Below the pieces are notes generated by a model. That model ran no database searches. It saw only the letters and a list, made by a program, of their open reading frames with translations, and was not told the DNA's origin. Made by a program: the position numbers and the translations under genes. A stretch of 64,000 bases of DNA from Maylandia zebra (taxonomy: Eukaryota; Chordata; Actinopteri; Cichliformes; Cichlidae), in contig NC_135177.1 in the NCBI RefSeq assembly GCF_041146795.1, positions 4,371,560 to 4,435,559 on the forward strand. The letters run 5' to 3'. Of the stretch, positions 36,529 through 48,771 are shown one piece after another; position 1 is the stretch's first letter; each line of letters begins with the position of its first letter.

Positions 36529-37474
36529 TTATCTAAAAAGAGAAGTTGTCACATAAAAATGCTGTCAAAATCTCAAATCTCACAAGGTTACATCCACACA
36601 AAGTTGTTATTTTTTGTCATATTACTATTTATTAGCTATGGGTCCCATGTTGCTGAACAGTTCCATAGTTGCCCTGATCAAGGTCTTTCATTAATACTTA
36701 GTTAAATTAGTTAATTTGACCTTTCCAGAAAATTTACCTTACAGAATGTGAGATAACATATGCAAATCTTCACTAGTAAATAAAATAATGTTATTAAAAC
36801 CTTAACTGTAACACCTCTACGTAACAGCGCTAGAGAATTGTTCTGAAGCAACACCAATCTGCCCTTCAGCAGGGATAAGCACCATATATCGATACAGAAA
36901 AAATAAATTTAACATATTTATATTGTCATTATTTTTTATCTCTTTAAGCCCTCCTCTCAGTCTCTCTATAAATCAGTTAAAACTAATTTGTTGGGTTTTT
37001 GTGTGTCTTTAACATGTTATCAGTACATTACATTCACTGCCCCAGAACATGAAATAAAGCCCCACGTCATGCACTTCCTCTCCTAATGAGTACTGCATAG
37101 GTGTCATGCCCTAAATAAACCGACTTTAGTGAAGACACCCCCCGAACACACACACACACAGAGCCCACCCCATGGCAAACTAGCTTATTGAAATGTTTAA
37201 CTAAAACATTTTAGGTACAACCAGTTAACTAAATGGGCACAAGTTTTTTAGTCTGTATTCACTGAGAAAAAACAAGCGAATGTGACTGGGCACACACTGA
37301 AAAAAAGCGAATGCACATAATATTGTCCCGCAGCTTAAGCTAGCATTATCGTTGGTTAACTTAAGGAATGACTTGTTTTTTCCATTATGTTGCTCAACAG
37401 CAATTCATGAGAAAAACTTCCCCATCTAATGATGTTCTCTTCGTTTCCTCTCAAACATGTAGTTTTCAGTTTAC

Positions 37475-37580
37475 CTCGACAAAGTAAAGCTCAGCACCAA
37501 ACGTAAACGAAGCAAAGACAAAAAATGGCGGACCGCCACAGTGAATTTTCCCTCGCAGAACACGCCCTGGGGGGTGGAGT
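37475..37580 (-). promoter_or_regulatory. Candidate promoter and first exon 1a
   Basis: Read on the minus strand: a GC/CACCC-type box (AACTCCACCCCCCAGGG), then TCCGCCATTTTTTGTCT (AAAATGGCGGA at 37522-37532 on the plus strand, YY1-like), ending at the donor GTCGAG/GTAAAC (exon end 37475). A YY1 site just downstream of the start is typical of TATA-less housekeeping promoters. It would splice to the acceptor at 36535. Confidence 0.55.
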
Positions 37581-38362
37581 TTCAACAGAAAACATAACTA
37601 TTTTCTGTTATTTTGATATGACTGGTTTTAAAAGACTGAACATCCTTCTAAAACAAGTGAAAGGCATGAGACTTAATTATGTTTAGACCAAAAATATAAA
37701 TGATTCATGTTGGATATATTTACTGTATTTTTACTAATTTAACAACTTCATCATTACATTAGTCGCTTTATGCTATAGCATTACGCTTACATTAGCTTGA
37801 AGCTCAAGGTCGTCTTTTTATTTAATTTCTTTTTCTGGGCTTACAAACAGGATACACAACATTTAGATAACCGTTACACTGAATCTTGGGTCTGTGTTGA
37901 GTCTTCCAGCTGCTGACTACAGAAGCTAGATTGACCTTTCAGCATGTTTATAGCGGCTGTGGCTATGTGCTGGTAATGTTACCGTGTGTGAGCAGTCACA
38001 TTGGCAGCAGACATGTTTCAACAAACTAGTCATATCCCGGCCCTACATTAGCTTGTTTAATGGTTAAGACACTGCAGGTACCACCACTTACTACAGACAC
38101 CGATGCAAGTTTGTAATAGTCTGTTAATGTAGACTGAAAGAATACACAAACAATATTAACTCACATTATATATGTTAATTACTAATTTGCTTATCGCATA
38201 ATTTCGGTTACCATTAGCTAACTGGAGCCTAACATTGGCCTTTCATGGTTTTCGATAAACAGCCCACATACCTGTAAAATAACAACACCCCAGTAAAAGT
38301 CCACATATATAAAGGGCCTACACTCTTTCTCACTGGTGTGTTAGCTTTAAAATCTTATTTAC

Positions 38363-38462
38363 CTTCAAGTGTAAAACTCCAGATGGTAGTAGATTTTCCA
38401 AAGCGAGAGACAAAAATGGCGGACAGTGCAGCAGATTTTTCCTTTCCAGGGGGCGGAGCTTG
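38363..38462 (-). promoter_or_regulatory. Candidate promoter and first exon 1b, paralogous to 1a
   Basis: Same order of elements as 1a: GC box (AGCTCCGCCCCCTGG), TCCGCCATTTTTGTCTC (AAAATGGCGGA at 38413-38423) and donor GAAG/GTAAAT (exon end 38363). The sequence aligns with 37475-37580, so the promoter region was duplicated. Confidence 0.55.
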
Positions 38463-38464
38463 AG

Positions 38465-38601
38465 GATAAAAGGTTCAAGGTTCAAGGTTCTTTATTTGTC
38501 ACATGCATAGTTATACAAGTATAACACACAGTGAAATGTAGCCTGACACGCTCCTCGACATGTGCAAAAAATTTGTGGGGGGGGGGGTGTAGAGGAAGAA
38601 G

Positions 38602-38656
<55 letters not shown>

Positions 38657-39476
38657 TATATATATATATAGTATATACATTGGGTGAATGTGCAGTAGTA
38701 GCAGCAAGCAGGTGAATTCTGTACATTAATATGAATAGACATCTGACTATTTTACAGGATAGACAATATAAACATATTTAAAATTAAAGGAATTGAAATG
38801 TACATTGTGCCTTGGTTTAGTGTCTGGAAGAGTCCTGTCTCAGTCAATTATAGATGATGTGAGAGGGCGGGTGTGTGTGTTTAGGGCACGGATGGCTTGG
38901 GGATAGAAGCTCCTCTTGAGTCTCTCTGTCCTTGCCCGGAAGATGCGGAACCTTCTACCAGATTGCAGAAGTTGGAACAGTTTGTTGCCAGGATGGGACG
39001 GGTCCTTCAGTATCTGCGCTGCTCTAGTCCGGCATCTCCTGGTGTAGGTGTCCTGAAGCGGGGGGAGAGCAATCCTGCAGCAGCGTTCTGCTGTACGGAT
39101 CACTCTCTGGAGAACTTTTTGGTCCTTCACACAGCTGTTCCCAAACCACGATGTCATGTTCTGTGTGAGGATGCTCTCCACAGCGCCTGTATAGAAAATC
39201 CTGAGGATCTTTGGAGAGACCCTGAACTTCCTCAGGTGTCGAAGGTGATACAGGCGCTGCCTAGCCTTTTTGGTCTGGACCTGAATGTGGGCAGCCCATG
39301 TCAGGTCTGAGGAGATGTGGACACCAAGATACTTGAAGGACTGCACCCTCTCCACTGGCGCTCCATTGATGATAATGGGCTTGTAGTCTCTGTGCTGACC
39401 CCTTCTGAAGTCCACAACCAGCTCCTTGGTCTTGCTGACGTTCAGCTGGAGGTGGTTGTCCTGGCAACACGACTAA
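38465..39476 (-). pseudogene. 5'-truncated LINE, C-terminal ORF2 end
   Basis: A minus-strand frame (from about 39476 to the stop at 38840) reads LQLNVSKTKELVVDFRRG, FKYLGVHISSDLTWAAHI and later LPPLQDTYTRRC and FYPQAIRALN. These motifs belong to the end of CR1/L2-group reverse transcriptases. The copy keeps about 210 residues of ORF2, so it is strongly 5'-truncated. The 3' tail has CTTGAAC-type heptamer repeats (38469-38490). It contains an (AT)n tract (38604-38672) and a G run near 38577. It is inserted between exon 1b and its former upstream flank. The frame is open, so the insertion is fairly young. Confidence 0.85.
38604..38672. repeat. (AT)n microsatellite
   Basis: Long AT repeat inside the LINE 3' region. 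It yields a meaningless Ile-Tyr frame on the minus strand. Confidence 0.97.
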
Positions 39477-40054
39477 CTTGTTTCTTTTCAACATGATTTG
39501 TTCTAAAAGAATGAATATTCTTAAAGAATATGTAAAAATTAAGACAAAAATATGTTTAGATGTGAAATTTAAATTAGTCATGCTGGATATATGAAGTAAT
39601 TCTATGCAAATTCAACAACCACCCTATTGCATTTTTTTCAGTGTAGTGGACCAAATTTTCGTTTTTTGAAGTCATTAAGGATGTATATGCTGTAAAACCA
39701 TTCTACCCTCGTAAAAACACACCTGAAAGAAATTATGAAAAGCAAGTGAGTGCGTTTAAGCCTCTGAAAAGTATGTCTTATATGAACTCATACTTTAATG
39801 TGTGTGTATAATATAGAAGCTGGTCCACTAGAAATGACTGTTGAATGAGGAATTTGATAAATGAGTGTACGTGTTTTTGTACTGTGACACGTGTAGTCAG
39901 TGGTTAGCGGACTTCTGTTCTTATAGACATTACTGTTACTTTCACGAAGCTAAATCTGTTGTGGGCTTGTGGTAGCCTAGTTTAAGAAAATGTTTTAAAT
40001 TTTCAGTTTGAGCTTAAAAAATGTATCCATTTTTCCAACCTTTGACTGGTCTTT
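39477..40054. repeat. Flank similar to 37600-37740 (duplicated promoter flank)
   Basis: The first 120 bases (TTCTAAAAGAATGAATATTC, ATGTTTAGA, GCTGGATATAT) align with 37620-37720 (TTTTAAAAGACTGAACATCC, ATGTTTAGA, GTTGGATATAT). After about 39600 I see nothing. Confidence 0.6.
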
Positions 40055-40058
40055 CCTT

Positions 40059-40672
40059 TGTGATATTATTCTGTTATCATATGTTACCTTATATATGTAA
40101 TCAAAGTAGTTGAATTAGAATACTGCTGTAGATCATATTATACCCTTTAATATAGAGTGTGTGAGCTGTATGTAGTTTAGTTCTCATTATACTTTTGAGT
40201 TAAAAGAACATATTCACTTATTAGTTTATTAGACAAGTGTGCATCACTCTGTATCCTTGATCTGCTGTGAATGTGTTACATGCTTAATTGTTGAATCATG
40301 AAGAGAAGATTGTAAGCAGGAGACTCTGTGTCTAAGACAGGGGAGATAGACAGACCACATTCCATACCCCCACCTTACAGAAAGCAGAGAAACAACTGCC
40401 GAGGTCATAACTTAGGCGCTGTAACAGAGAAAGAATGTGATGTTTTGGCTTTTACGACTAGATGGGGGCCACTAGAGACTATAAAAAGCTGAGCAACCCG
40501 TCACCATTTTGAGACATGCTGTCGAACCTCTGCAAGCATCTCTCCCGTCCGGACATTGTAATGCTCTGACTGTTGAATTATATGGAAATAAATGATTGTT
40601 GATTGAGCATTTATACACCGAGTATTGTCCTTCCTTCAGCCCAAAGATTCAAAGAATTGGGAGATTTCAACA
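40059..40672 (+). repeat. 5' LTR (614 bp)
   Basis: Contains a TATA-like TATAAAAA at 40480-40487 and AATAAA at 40587-40592, the expected U3 and R landmarks. It differs from the 3' LTR chiefly by 14 extra bases between two ACTAGA direct repeats near 40457-40477, plus rare substitutions. Confidence 0.93.
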
Positions 40673-40675
40673 ACT

Positions 40676-40697
40676 TGGTGCCGTGTGACCCGGATCT
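40676..40697 (+). promoter_or_regulatory. Retroviral primer binding site, tRNA-His-like
   Basis: TGGTGCCGTGTGACCCGGAT lies four bases after the LTR end. It matches the complement of the tRNA-His 3' end except for two extra bases (TG) and one substitution. Confidence 0.75.
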
Positions 40698-40945
40698 TTG
40701 GTGTGCTGAGGAGGTGCAGATTTGGCTTTTTGGTGAGATCGTGGGGCAAGGTGAACAGAAGGCCGGCCTAAAACAGAAAGGTAAGCACAGCCTGTTGTAT
40801 TATAAATACCAAATGTGCATATTGGGCTTTCCAAATTAATCTGTTCACTGAGTTGCACGTAGTTTCACAGTAAATTTGTCGGTGTCTGGTTTTTGGCGCA
40901 AGATACTAACAACATAAGTTGAGGCTGAATTCCAGTGTGTTAAAT

Positions 40946-41048
40946 AAACTGCTTCTACCGAGAAACTAATAAGACACTACGTTGAGCTAGTTGCAGTAAA
41001 CTGCTTCTACCGAGAAACTAATAAGATACTACGTTGAGCTAGTTGCAG
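40946..41048 (+). repeat. 52-bp tandem duplication in the ERV leader
   Basis: Two copies of AAACTGCTTCTACCGAGAAA...GTTGAGCTAGTTGCAG at a 52-base period differ at one or two bases. The copy may be recent and lies in the region that would hold packaging signals. Confidence 0.9.
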
Positions 41049-43635
41049 CCACTTTACCTTCCACATTTAATTTTGTCTAAGACTGGCTTCTGTAGCAATA
41101 ATACATTAGAATTTCTTCTGAAGACGCGGCCATTAGTTCAGTACATTGAAGTCGAGGTTTGAAGTTTGTTTATGGTGTCGGTTACGTCCTGGCTCTTGCC
41201 GGCTATGAAATAGAAGTTGATTTAAGGAAAAGCAGATGCTGGCTTCACGGTGCGGTTGAACGCTGGCAACGCGAGAGCGAAACACGTCCGTAGGTTTGGT
41301 TTATGATACGGCCGTGTTCCGGTGGTGCGGCCGTGAAGTGCAGTAGTGGTTGGTGCTAGTTTTAGTACATTGAACAGAGGTTTGACGGTAGTTTGTGGCG
41401 TCAGTCGAGTTTTTTTTTAAGGGCTGCGGTCATAAAACAAAGTAAAATTTTACTTGCCAAGAAGTACATAGAGCAAAACCTGGTTTATGATGTCGGGTAT
41501 AACTTCGGGGATGCAAGCATCACTTTTATGATGCAACTTTGCCCCGTTGTGGCGGTCATAAGTGCAGAGAAAGGGGTATTTTGGTCTATGGTGCAGTGTG
41601 CTTTAAGAAGATCTAATAGTTGAGCTCAGAGGTTTCTGTGCAAATTTCTGCTGATGAGAGGCGCTCTCTGTGTGTCTCACTGATGGTGTAACGCGCTGTG
41701 TGTGTAAGGCGCGCTCTGGCTGTGTGTGAGGCACGCTGAGTGTGTTTCTGTGTGTGAAGTCTGAACACAGTGACAGTGACGGTTGATGTGTTTGATTAGG
41801 AGGACATTAGAGCAAAGACACATTTTAGGATCAAAGGTTGATGCCTAGTGTACCTGTGGAAATAATTTTGCCCTAGGAGTGGCGACCCTCCTGTTCGTGG
41901 ACGCGCGGCCAGGACCGGCGGCGTCCGGATGCCGAGGTGGTGACTTGGGGAGGTGAGGGCCCCCGCATAGCTACGGGATAACACTGGGACCGCAGCGTAA
42001 TCGCGGGTTCACATTTATTCCGGACTAGAACAAGACACATTTTGCGAACAAAGGTTGAGTCTAGATTAGTAAAGAAATATAAAAAGGTTAAATTCCTCGT
42101 TTCAGTGGTTGAAATTGTTGTGTGCCTGTCCCCTGACGAGTGTGAAATTAAATAAAGAGGGAATTTGGAGCCACATAGAGATAGACAGGCTTAATTGGGT
42201 GTATTACTCTGTGGTGTAATAAAATAAAAATAAAAAAGAGATAGTAAGAGGTGTGTAGTGGAGAATGATGACGCTGTCAAGGTAGGCGTGTTGCCTGCTT
42301 ATCTGTCTAACAGTGATGAAAATGAAATTAAATAAATCTCTTAGTGTGTTAATACAGGAAGCTGCGGACCTGGACCAACTGCCCCCACAAGCACAGCGGC
42401 CGAAGCAAAATTATAGGTAATGGGAACCACACCCAGCACGAATCAGCAGCTGTGAAACAGACAGCAGCGAGGAGAGAATTAGAGGAGAAATTAAGAGAAG
42501 TTTTAACACATAAAATTGGGGCCAACGGACTTGTGGAGGTTGGGAAGGCGTCCGGAGCATCACAACAAAAAGGTGAAACAAAAACACACACAAGCAGAGA
42601 AATCTGAGAGAAAGGCTCCTTTTAAGGTAACGCCTAGTTTGAGAAAAAGATAAAATTAACCTGCTTGCCTACAAATGCACATACACGCAATGAAGAAACA
42701 GCTTACACTCATGAACACGTGAAGATTTTCCAGCAAGGCTAAAGCAGCGAAACTTAACATACATCTGTTATTAAAGGAAAATACATTACTGACAAATAAA
42801 CTCTCTGGGTTGCAGGACAACAATTTAACTTCAAAGAAAAAGACACTGGTCTGACCAACCAGTGAAGACATGACAAATTTAGGGGTTAAAAGATTCAAAT
42901 TGTGACATGTTTTCTGCTGATTGATTGATACAAGTGATTACTGAATGAAAGAAAATTTCTGTTTGGGCTTTTAAACATGATCTTAAGAATTTTAACAGGT
43001 GCATGTTGTCCTGTCAACTTGGTGGGTTAGGAGTTGATTATATCGGGAGAGAAAAAACAAAAAAAAGGGGGAGAGAAGGCTGACACAGGGCCTGGCCCCG
43101 TTGTCTCCCCTCTGAATAACACAGCCAACACAACATCATTTTCCTGTTCGTTTGTTTTTGTTTTTCGTTTGTTTTTGTTTTGTTTTGTTTTTGTTTTTTC
43201 TATACACATTTAATTACAGGCTGCTTTGCCGCCCTGAAAGCTGAGGCTGACTGGACTCCTGCTCTCCCCCATACGTGACACTGACCAAATGCTGCAACAG
43301 CTGGACCCACAACAACGACCTGAGAATGTCAACAGACCTGCAGGAATGTGATCTCATCCAGCAGAGACGGAGAGCACTAAACCTAAGGCCCGTTTCACTA
43401 CATGGGGGAAAATTCTCAGACAGCTTCAGCTGACAGAGCTGTGACGAGACGCCCGCCAAGCCCGAATGAAAAGTAAGGCCGGGCGAAAGAATGCTGACCT
43501 TGATAACTTTGCATTCACACTGTGCAGGACAGTGATGGACCAACACGGATGATCGGGCGGCGAAAAGGGCGTGACCGAGACAGGAGGAGTAACTGAGGAC
43601 AGAAGGCACCTCAGAATGGACAAAAAACACAGAAG

Positions 43636-43745
43636 AAGATGCAGGTTTCACCTGCGGTGAACATCGACACTGGAGAAAGGACTGCCCCAATTGGGGTCAG
43701 AACCAGGACGGACAGAACTTTGGGCAGCAGCAGCAGCAATGGTCG
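43636..43745 (+). pseudogene. Retroviral gag nucleocapsid remnant
   Basis: One frame reads CGEHRHWRKDC followed by a Gln-rich tail, the second half of a CCHC zinc knuckle. The first cysteine of the knuckle is out of frame with the rest by one base, so the finger is broken here. I find no matrix or capsid homology upstream that I can support. Confidence 0.6.
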
Positions 43746-43832
43746 CAAACAAACTGAAAAGGAGGGGGGCAGGACCCCAGGGCACGCTTCAGGCAGTGGT
43801 TTACCCAGAACACCAGAACAGGAAAGTGATGA

Positions 43833-43833
<1 letters not shown>

Positions 43834-43877
<44 letters not shown>

Positions 43878-43950
43878 TACAAACACACAGATTCAGAATG
43901 AAGTGAAATACACACATGAACACGTGCACTCGTTGAGTGAGTGAGAAATG

Positions 43951-43981
<31 letters not shown>

Positions 43982-43986
43982 CACAC
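43834..43986. repeat. Two (CA)n tracts inside the ERV
   Basis: CA repeats at 43834-43874 and 43951-43986 flank about 75 bases of ordinary sequence. Confidence 0.95.
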
Positions 43987-46793
43987 GCTGATGCAATGAA
44001 GAATGCTTTGCTTATGCTGATATGCAAAATGCTGCACAAAAACATCCCAGTGCATAATTTTTATGAGGAGCCATTGATTACTTAGAATGTGTTATATGTC
44101 ACCCAGAGGGCATTTATGTAGATTTTAGAAATAAGGTCTAAAACGGTTTGGTTATGAAAATAATGTCTGTGCGTGATGTCTGTTTATGGCTCAAGGCCTT
44201 GACTGAATTCTTTGCTGTGCTTCACACAGCCCTGATGAGGAACAGTGGCACAGAGTGAAAATGACGAATTAATAGTGTAAGTTTTAGGTTGGAGTACGGC
44301 ATTTTCTGTGATTGAGATTTAATTCAAGGAGGAACAAAAGGTGTTACGGCACCTGAGTTTCTCATTCCCACACAATATTGTCCCGGCAGGAAGCAAAAAC
44401 GTTCCTGTGAATTTCTGGTTGATTTTGTGGCTTTGCTTAGCGCTAGCTTGATGTTATCAGTGAGCTTTGGCTTGTGTTCTTTCTCGTAAGCGAGAGAGGG
44501 ATAGTTTTATGCTGGACATGTCTGCAACGGGCCCTAGTTTGTGTTATTTTAGTAGTATTTTGGTGGTTATGTCTGTTTTCGTTTTTGTTACAGTGCACTG
44601 AGATAAGAAAATCTGAGAGGTGTGATCCACCGGTGGTGATATGTTGATATTTTGTGAGTTTATGATTTAACAATCAGCTCTTTAAACCAGGCCTGAAAGA
44701 TTGAAATTTAAAGCGCTATGAAATATTCTTATAAAAACACTTGCAAAGTGTGCTTCTCCATGATTGTAATTGGCTTGGGAGAAATTCACTTATAAGGGAC
44801 ACTGATCACATGAGAAGTCCTGAGTCTAAAAGGATTGCAGCGAGTCAATCCAGAACAAAAGAACAAAGAATTGTTTCCTTTTAAAATGATGACGTCATCT
44901 TGCTGGTGATGGAGGCTCGAATAGGTTGCGCGGGAGACTCCATTATCAGCAACATCTGGTATGAATGTGTGTGGAGGTATGCATGTGAATGGACTGTGAT
45001 GGACTGACGACTAAAAGTTTTGACTGACTTGATACTGAGACAATGACTGCACCCACTTTAGGATTAGTAAATGCCAATAAACAATTCATAAACAATTCAC
45101 CCAGCCGGCAAGAGAAGGGTGGATGCTTCGCTTTGTTTTGTTTTGTTTTTTCAGGAGCAGGAGGATAAGAGAGACTGGAGGAGGAGACTCTAGCTTCACA
45201 TAAGTATGAACTGCAGACTTAACACTGTGGTTGCTGATTTTGAGTTACTGATGTTTGCATTAAGAAAACTGTGCTATATTAGCTGTGTTTTGAGTAAGGT
45301 ATCATGTTATATTATTGGGAATGCCAAATGCTACAGTGGAGAAGACTTTTGATACCACTCATGACTGGAATATGTTATTATTAACCATAGCAGGCCACTG
45401 TAAAAAAGTCAATTAAATTTTATAGAGGAAAATCGCCAAAACTTTAACAATACCTATGAATGGCTTGCCACATTCAGAATAGAGATATGCAATAACAAAC
45501 ATTGGTCCACGTGATTTAGGTTCTCATTTGAAATAGTAAGTTATTAAATGTAGAATATAATTGACAGGGACATTTGATAGGATGTGGTACTGCAAAAGAA
45601 CAAGAGCAAAGTAAATAAAGAAAAATATTGTGTTTGGTTTGGATAAATTCAGATTAAAATGTACCATTACACTCAGAGGATCAATATGAAATAAAACATA
45701 TGCAAAATTTGTATGAAGTACATGACTGATAACTGTTCTGTCCTGAGCTTTTGTTTCTATAGCACCCACTTGACCACACCAACAGTTTCTCGCCACCAAC
45801 AGGGGGTATTTGCAAAGAATAGGGAGGAATATCATCAAAACTGGGAAAGGTAAGCCCCGAAGGGGGTGATGACACCATAACTTTCACTTATGGTCAAATT
45901 CTTAAAATTTGACCCCAAACTTGAAAATTCTTCAAACATTTAGAGACAGAGTGGATAAACATAATGTCGCAAACCACATAAGGATGGAGCATTTGAATCA
46001 ATAAGATGGTGAAATAACACGCAGTAAAATGTGGATCATGTTGATTATGTTTATTCCAGTGTGCAGAGGAGTCAATTCCCTTCACAAAGCTTGTAAATTC
46101 ACTTGAACCAAAATTGGGAGCACCCGGTGCTGCAAGAGTTAATAGTCACAATACCCAAGGATAAGCACAAGAGCATGACTGATATGATGGGACTGGGATT
46201 TTGCTACACTTAATTATTGCAGACACAACTAAAACTATAACTGAAACTAATCAAAACTAAACTAAACTAGCAAACAATTGGTAAAAACTGATTTATACTG
46301 ATATAAAATTGAAAATCTGAAGTCGAAGCTAAATAAAAATAAAAGCTAATGAAAATTGCAAAACTATTACAACCCTGGTCCAGACTAAGATGGCGTTGGA
46401 CATCTTCAGGGCAGAAAAGGGTTGGTGTGACCAAGCTGTGGTTTGGCTTGTTGTCAAAATGTTACAGCTCTGGATGGACCAGTTACCAGGGCATGGAAGG
46501 ATGACAGACTTCATTACATGAGGAGAAGGGAAATTTCTGGGATTGAGGATCCTCTGGGATAACAAGGCTGGAGCAACGGTACTCGAGAGAAGAATTTCTG
46601 ATACTTTCTGAGATATGATGTCACTAACCTTCTCTTTTAATTGTCTAGCTCCAATGAATTGACACATGGGAGTGTGTCAAAAAGGGGGAGTTGAGTCCAA
46701 ACAGCAAACAATGGTTTTATGAACATCTTATGACGTTATTTCTGTGTTTAATAATTTAGCTATGGTAAAACTTAAGCTTATAATGTGTTAGAC

Positions 46794-47691
46794 TTAGAAA
46801 GGGTTCACTAATTTTTGATTTCTTTTACATACACATAGATTATGATTAGAATAAGTCCCTGGGTCAAAGAGTCCTGAACATAATATTTTAAACCAAATTT
46901 GAATCATTAGAACAACAATGGATAACAATATTAGATTATCAAGGCTAGGGAGAGAGGTGTTTTGGTTTTCTGTCTCTTGCAGAGAAAGGAACAGACACCA
47001 GACGGGGACACGGAGATGTGAGGACCCTTCACAGCAGAGACAGATGTAGGGACTGCCGAGACAGCAACTGGGGTCAAGTGTCATGGCGTTTGGGCTCCTG
47101 GAGAACATGGATCCCACAAACACAGCAATAACCATGAAGGGGTTGGCAAAAACCAGGAACACCAAACCAACGAGGTTCGAGAGACTCTTGGCAAAAAGGG
47201 GGACACGGCGGTGATCCCAAAACACACAGATCCTTGTTTGAAATCGGGGCAGAATAATCCCCAGAACTGTGCAATGACTAAAGGGTGGTCTAACCCCGGA
47301 GGTCGAAGAAAGAAGCTGAGAATCACCCAACTGGAAGACACTGGTAGCTGCAGCAATAAAAATAAAGGTTAAAAGCTCCTTAGACAGAGGTTCTAGTCTA
47401 AGTACATTTGAAAGGTATAAGGGGGCATTAAAAAGGGGGTGGAAAACTGGAGCACCAAAATAAAGCTGTGGGAGAATTGGGGAGTGATGGGAGTGTCATC
47501 TGTAACTGCTGTTATGGTCGTAAATCTAACTTTGCTTGCATCTGAACTGCGTGAACACAGAGGTCATCCCACATATGGTCCACCCGTTAAAGGGGGACAG
47601 AGGGCCTCAGGACCAAGAAGAACTGGACCTTGCAATGCTGGAGTGTATGTTGTAAGTGATCTCTTTGAAGAAAAGAGATCAAAGGGGGAAT
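46794..47691. other. 3' part of the ERV with unassigned open frames
   Basis: The region before the 3' LTR stays open in the plus sense over about 47022-47370 and again at 47439-47696, the latter with a hydrophobic stretch near its start. This is where env would lie, but I see no diagnostic motif. A 178-codon frame on the opposite strand (46794-47330) is also open; it shows no known domain. Confidence 0.35.
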
Positions 47692-48291
47692 TGTGATATT
47701 ATTCTGTTATCATATGTTACCTTATATATGTAATCAAAGTAGTTGAATTAGAATACTGCTGTAGATCATATTATACCCTTTAATATAGAGTGTGTGAGCT
47801 GTATGTAGTTTAGTTCTCATTATACTTTTGAGTTAAAAGAACATATTCACTTATTAGTTTATTAGACAAGTGTGCATCACTCTGTATCCTTGATCTGCTG
47901 TGAATGTGTTACATGCTTAATTGTTGAATCATGAAGAGAAGATTGTAAGCAGGAGACTCTGTGTCTAAGACAGGGGAGATAGACAGACCACATTCCATAC
48001 CCCCACCTTACAGAAAGCAGAGAAACAACTGCCGAGGTCATAACTTAGGCGCTGTAACAGAGAAAGAATGTGATGTTTTGGCTTTTACGACTAGAGACTA
48101 TAAAAAGCTGAGCAACCCGTCACCATTTTGAGACATGCTGTCGAACCTCTGCAAGCATCTCTCCCGTCCGGACGTTGTAATGCTCTGACTGTTGAATTAT
48201 ATGGAAATAAATGATTGTTGATTGAGCATTTATACACCGAGTATTGTCCTTCCTTCAGCCCAAAGATTCAAAGAATTGGGAGATTTCAACA
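47692..48291 (+). repeat. 3' LTR (600 bp)
   Basis: Preceded by the purine tract AAAGGGGGAA (47681-47690). It lacks 14 bases found in the 5' LTR, consistent with deletion between short direct repeats. It is otherwise almost identical. Confidence 0.93.
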
Positions 48292-48295
48292 CCTT

Positions 48296-48708
48296 CCACG
48301 GTGCTGATCAAAATATGGGACATCGCTATTGATGTTATTGATTATTGTGATAATATTTTTACAAAATGTTCTTTCTCTCTCTCATCCAGGTTAATAAAGT
48401 TTGTGTGAACAACACAAAATGTCACATTAACTGCTCAAGAAAGCTGCCATTTCACCCATTTGATGTTTGAAAAGGTCTGTTGATTTTCAGGACATTGTTA
48501 CCTTTGATTTCAGTGTGCCACAGAAACTGCACTGTATTGATTACAAATTCCCTCCCCTAACCTGCAGTCAAATGCATGGTGTGTGTTGGAAGATCAATGA
48601 CAACTATGGCAGAGCTCTCCCCCAGGGAATCTGTAGAGGTCAGTACTGATGTGGGGTGGTTGGTAGAGGAGATAATGTCACTGTTTCTCCCCACAGGGTG
48701 TTTATATG

Positions 48709-48771
<63 letters not shown>

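Larger units (their letters stand above)
40059..48291 (+). mobile_element. Endogenous retrovirus (8.2 kb) with two LTRs
   Basis: Two LTRs (40059-40672 and 47692-48291) start TGTGATATT and end TTTCAACA. CCTT flanks the whole element (40055-40058 and 48292-48295), a 4-bp target duplication. The primer site after the 5' LTR and the purine tract AAAGGGGGAA before the 3' LTR confirm the orientation. The 7.0 kb interior shows a gag nucleocapsid trace near 43640 but no recognisable pol motifs. The tRNA-His-like primer is shared with epsilonretroviruses of fish and with HERV-H, but without pol I cannot place it. The near-identical LTRs imply a recent insertion, so this was probably a non-autonomous or already defective provirus when it inserted. 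Confidence 0.88.

Noticed and set aside
43801..44055. Cys-Val-rich minus-strand frame
   Set aside because: It is the translation of (CA)n microsatellites.
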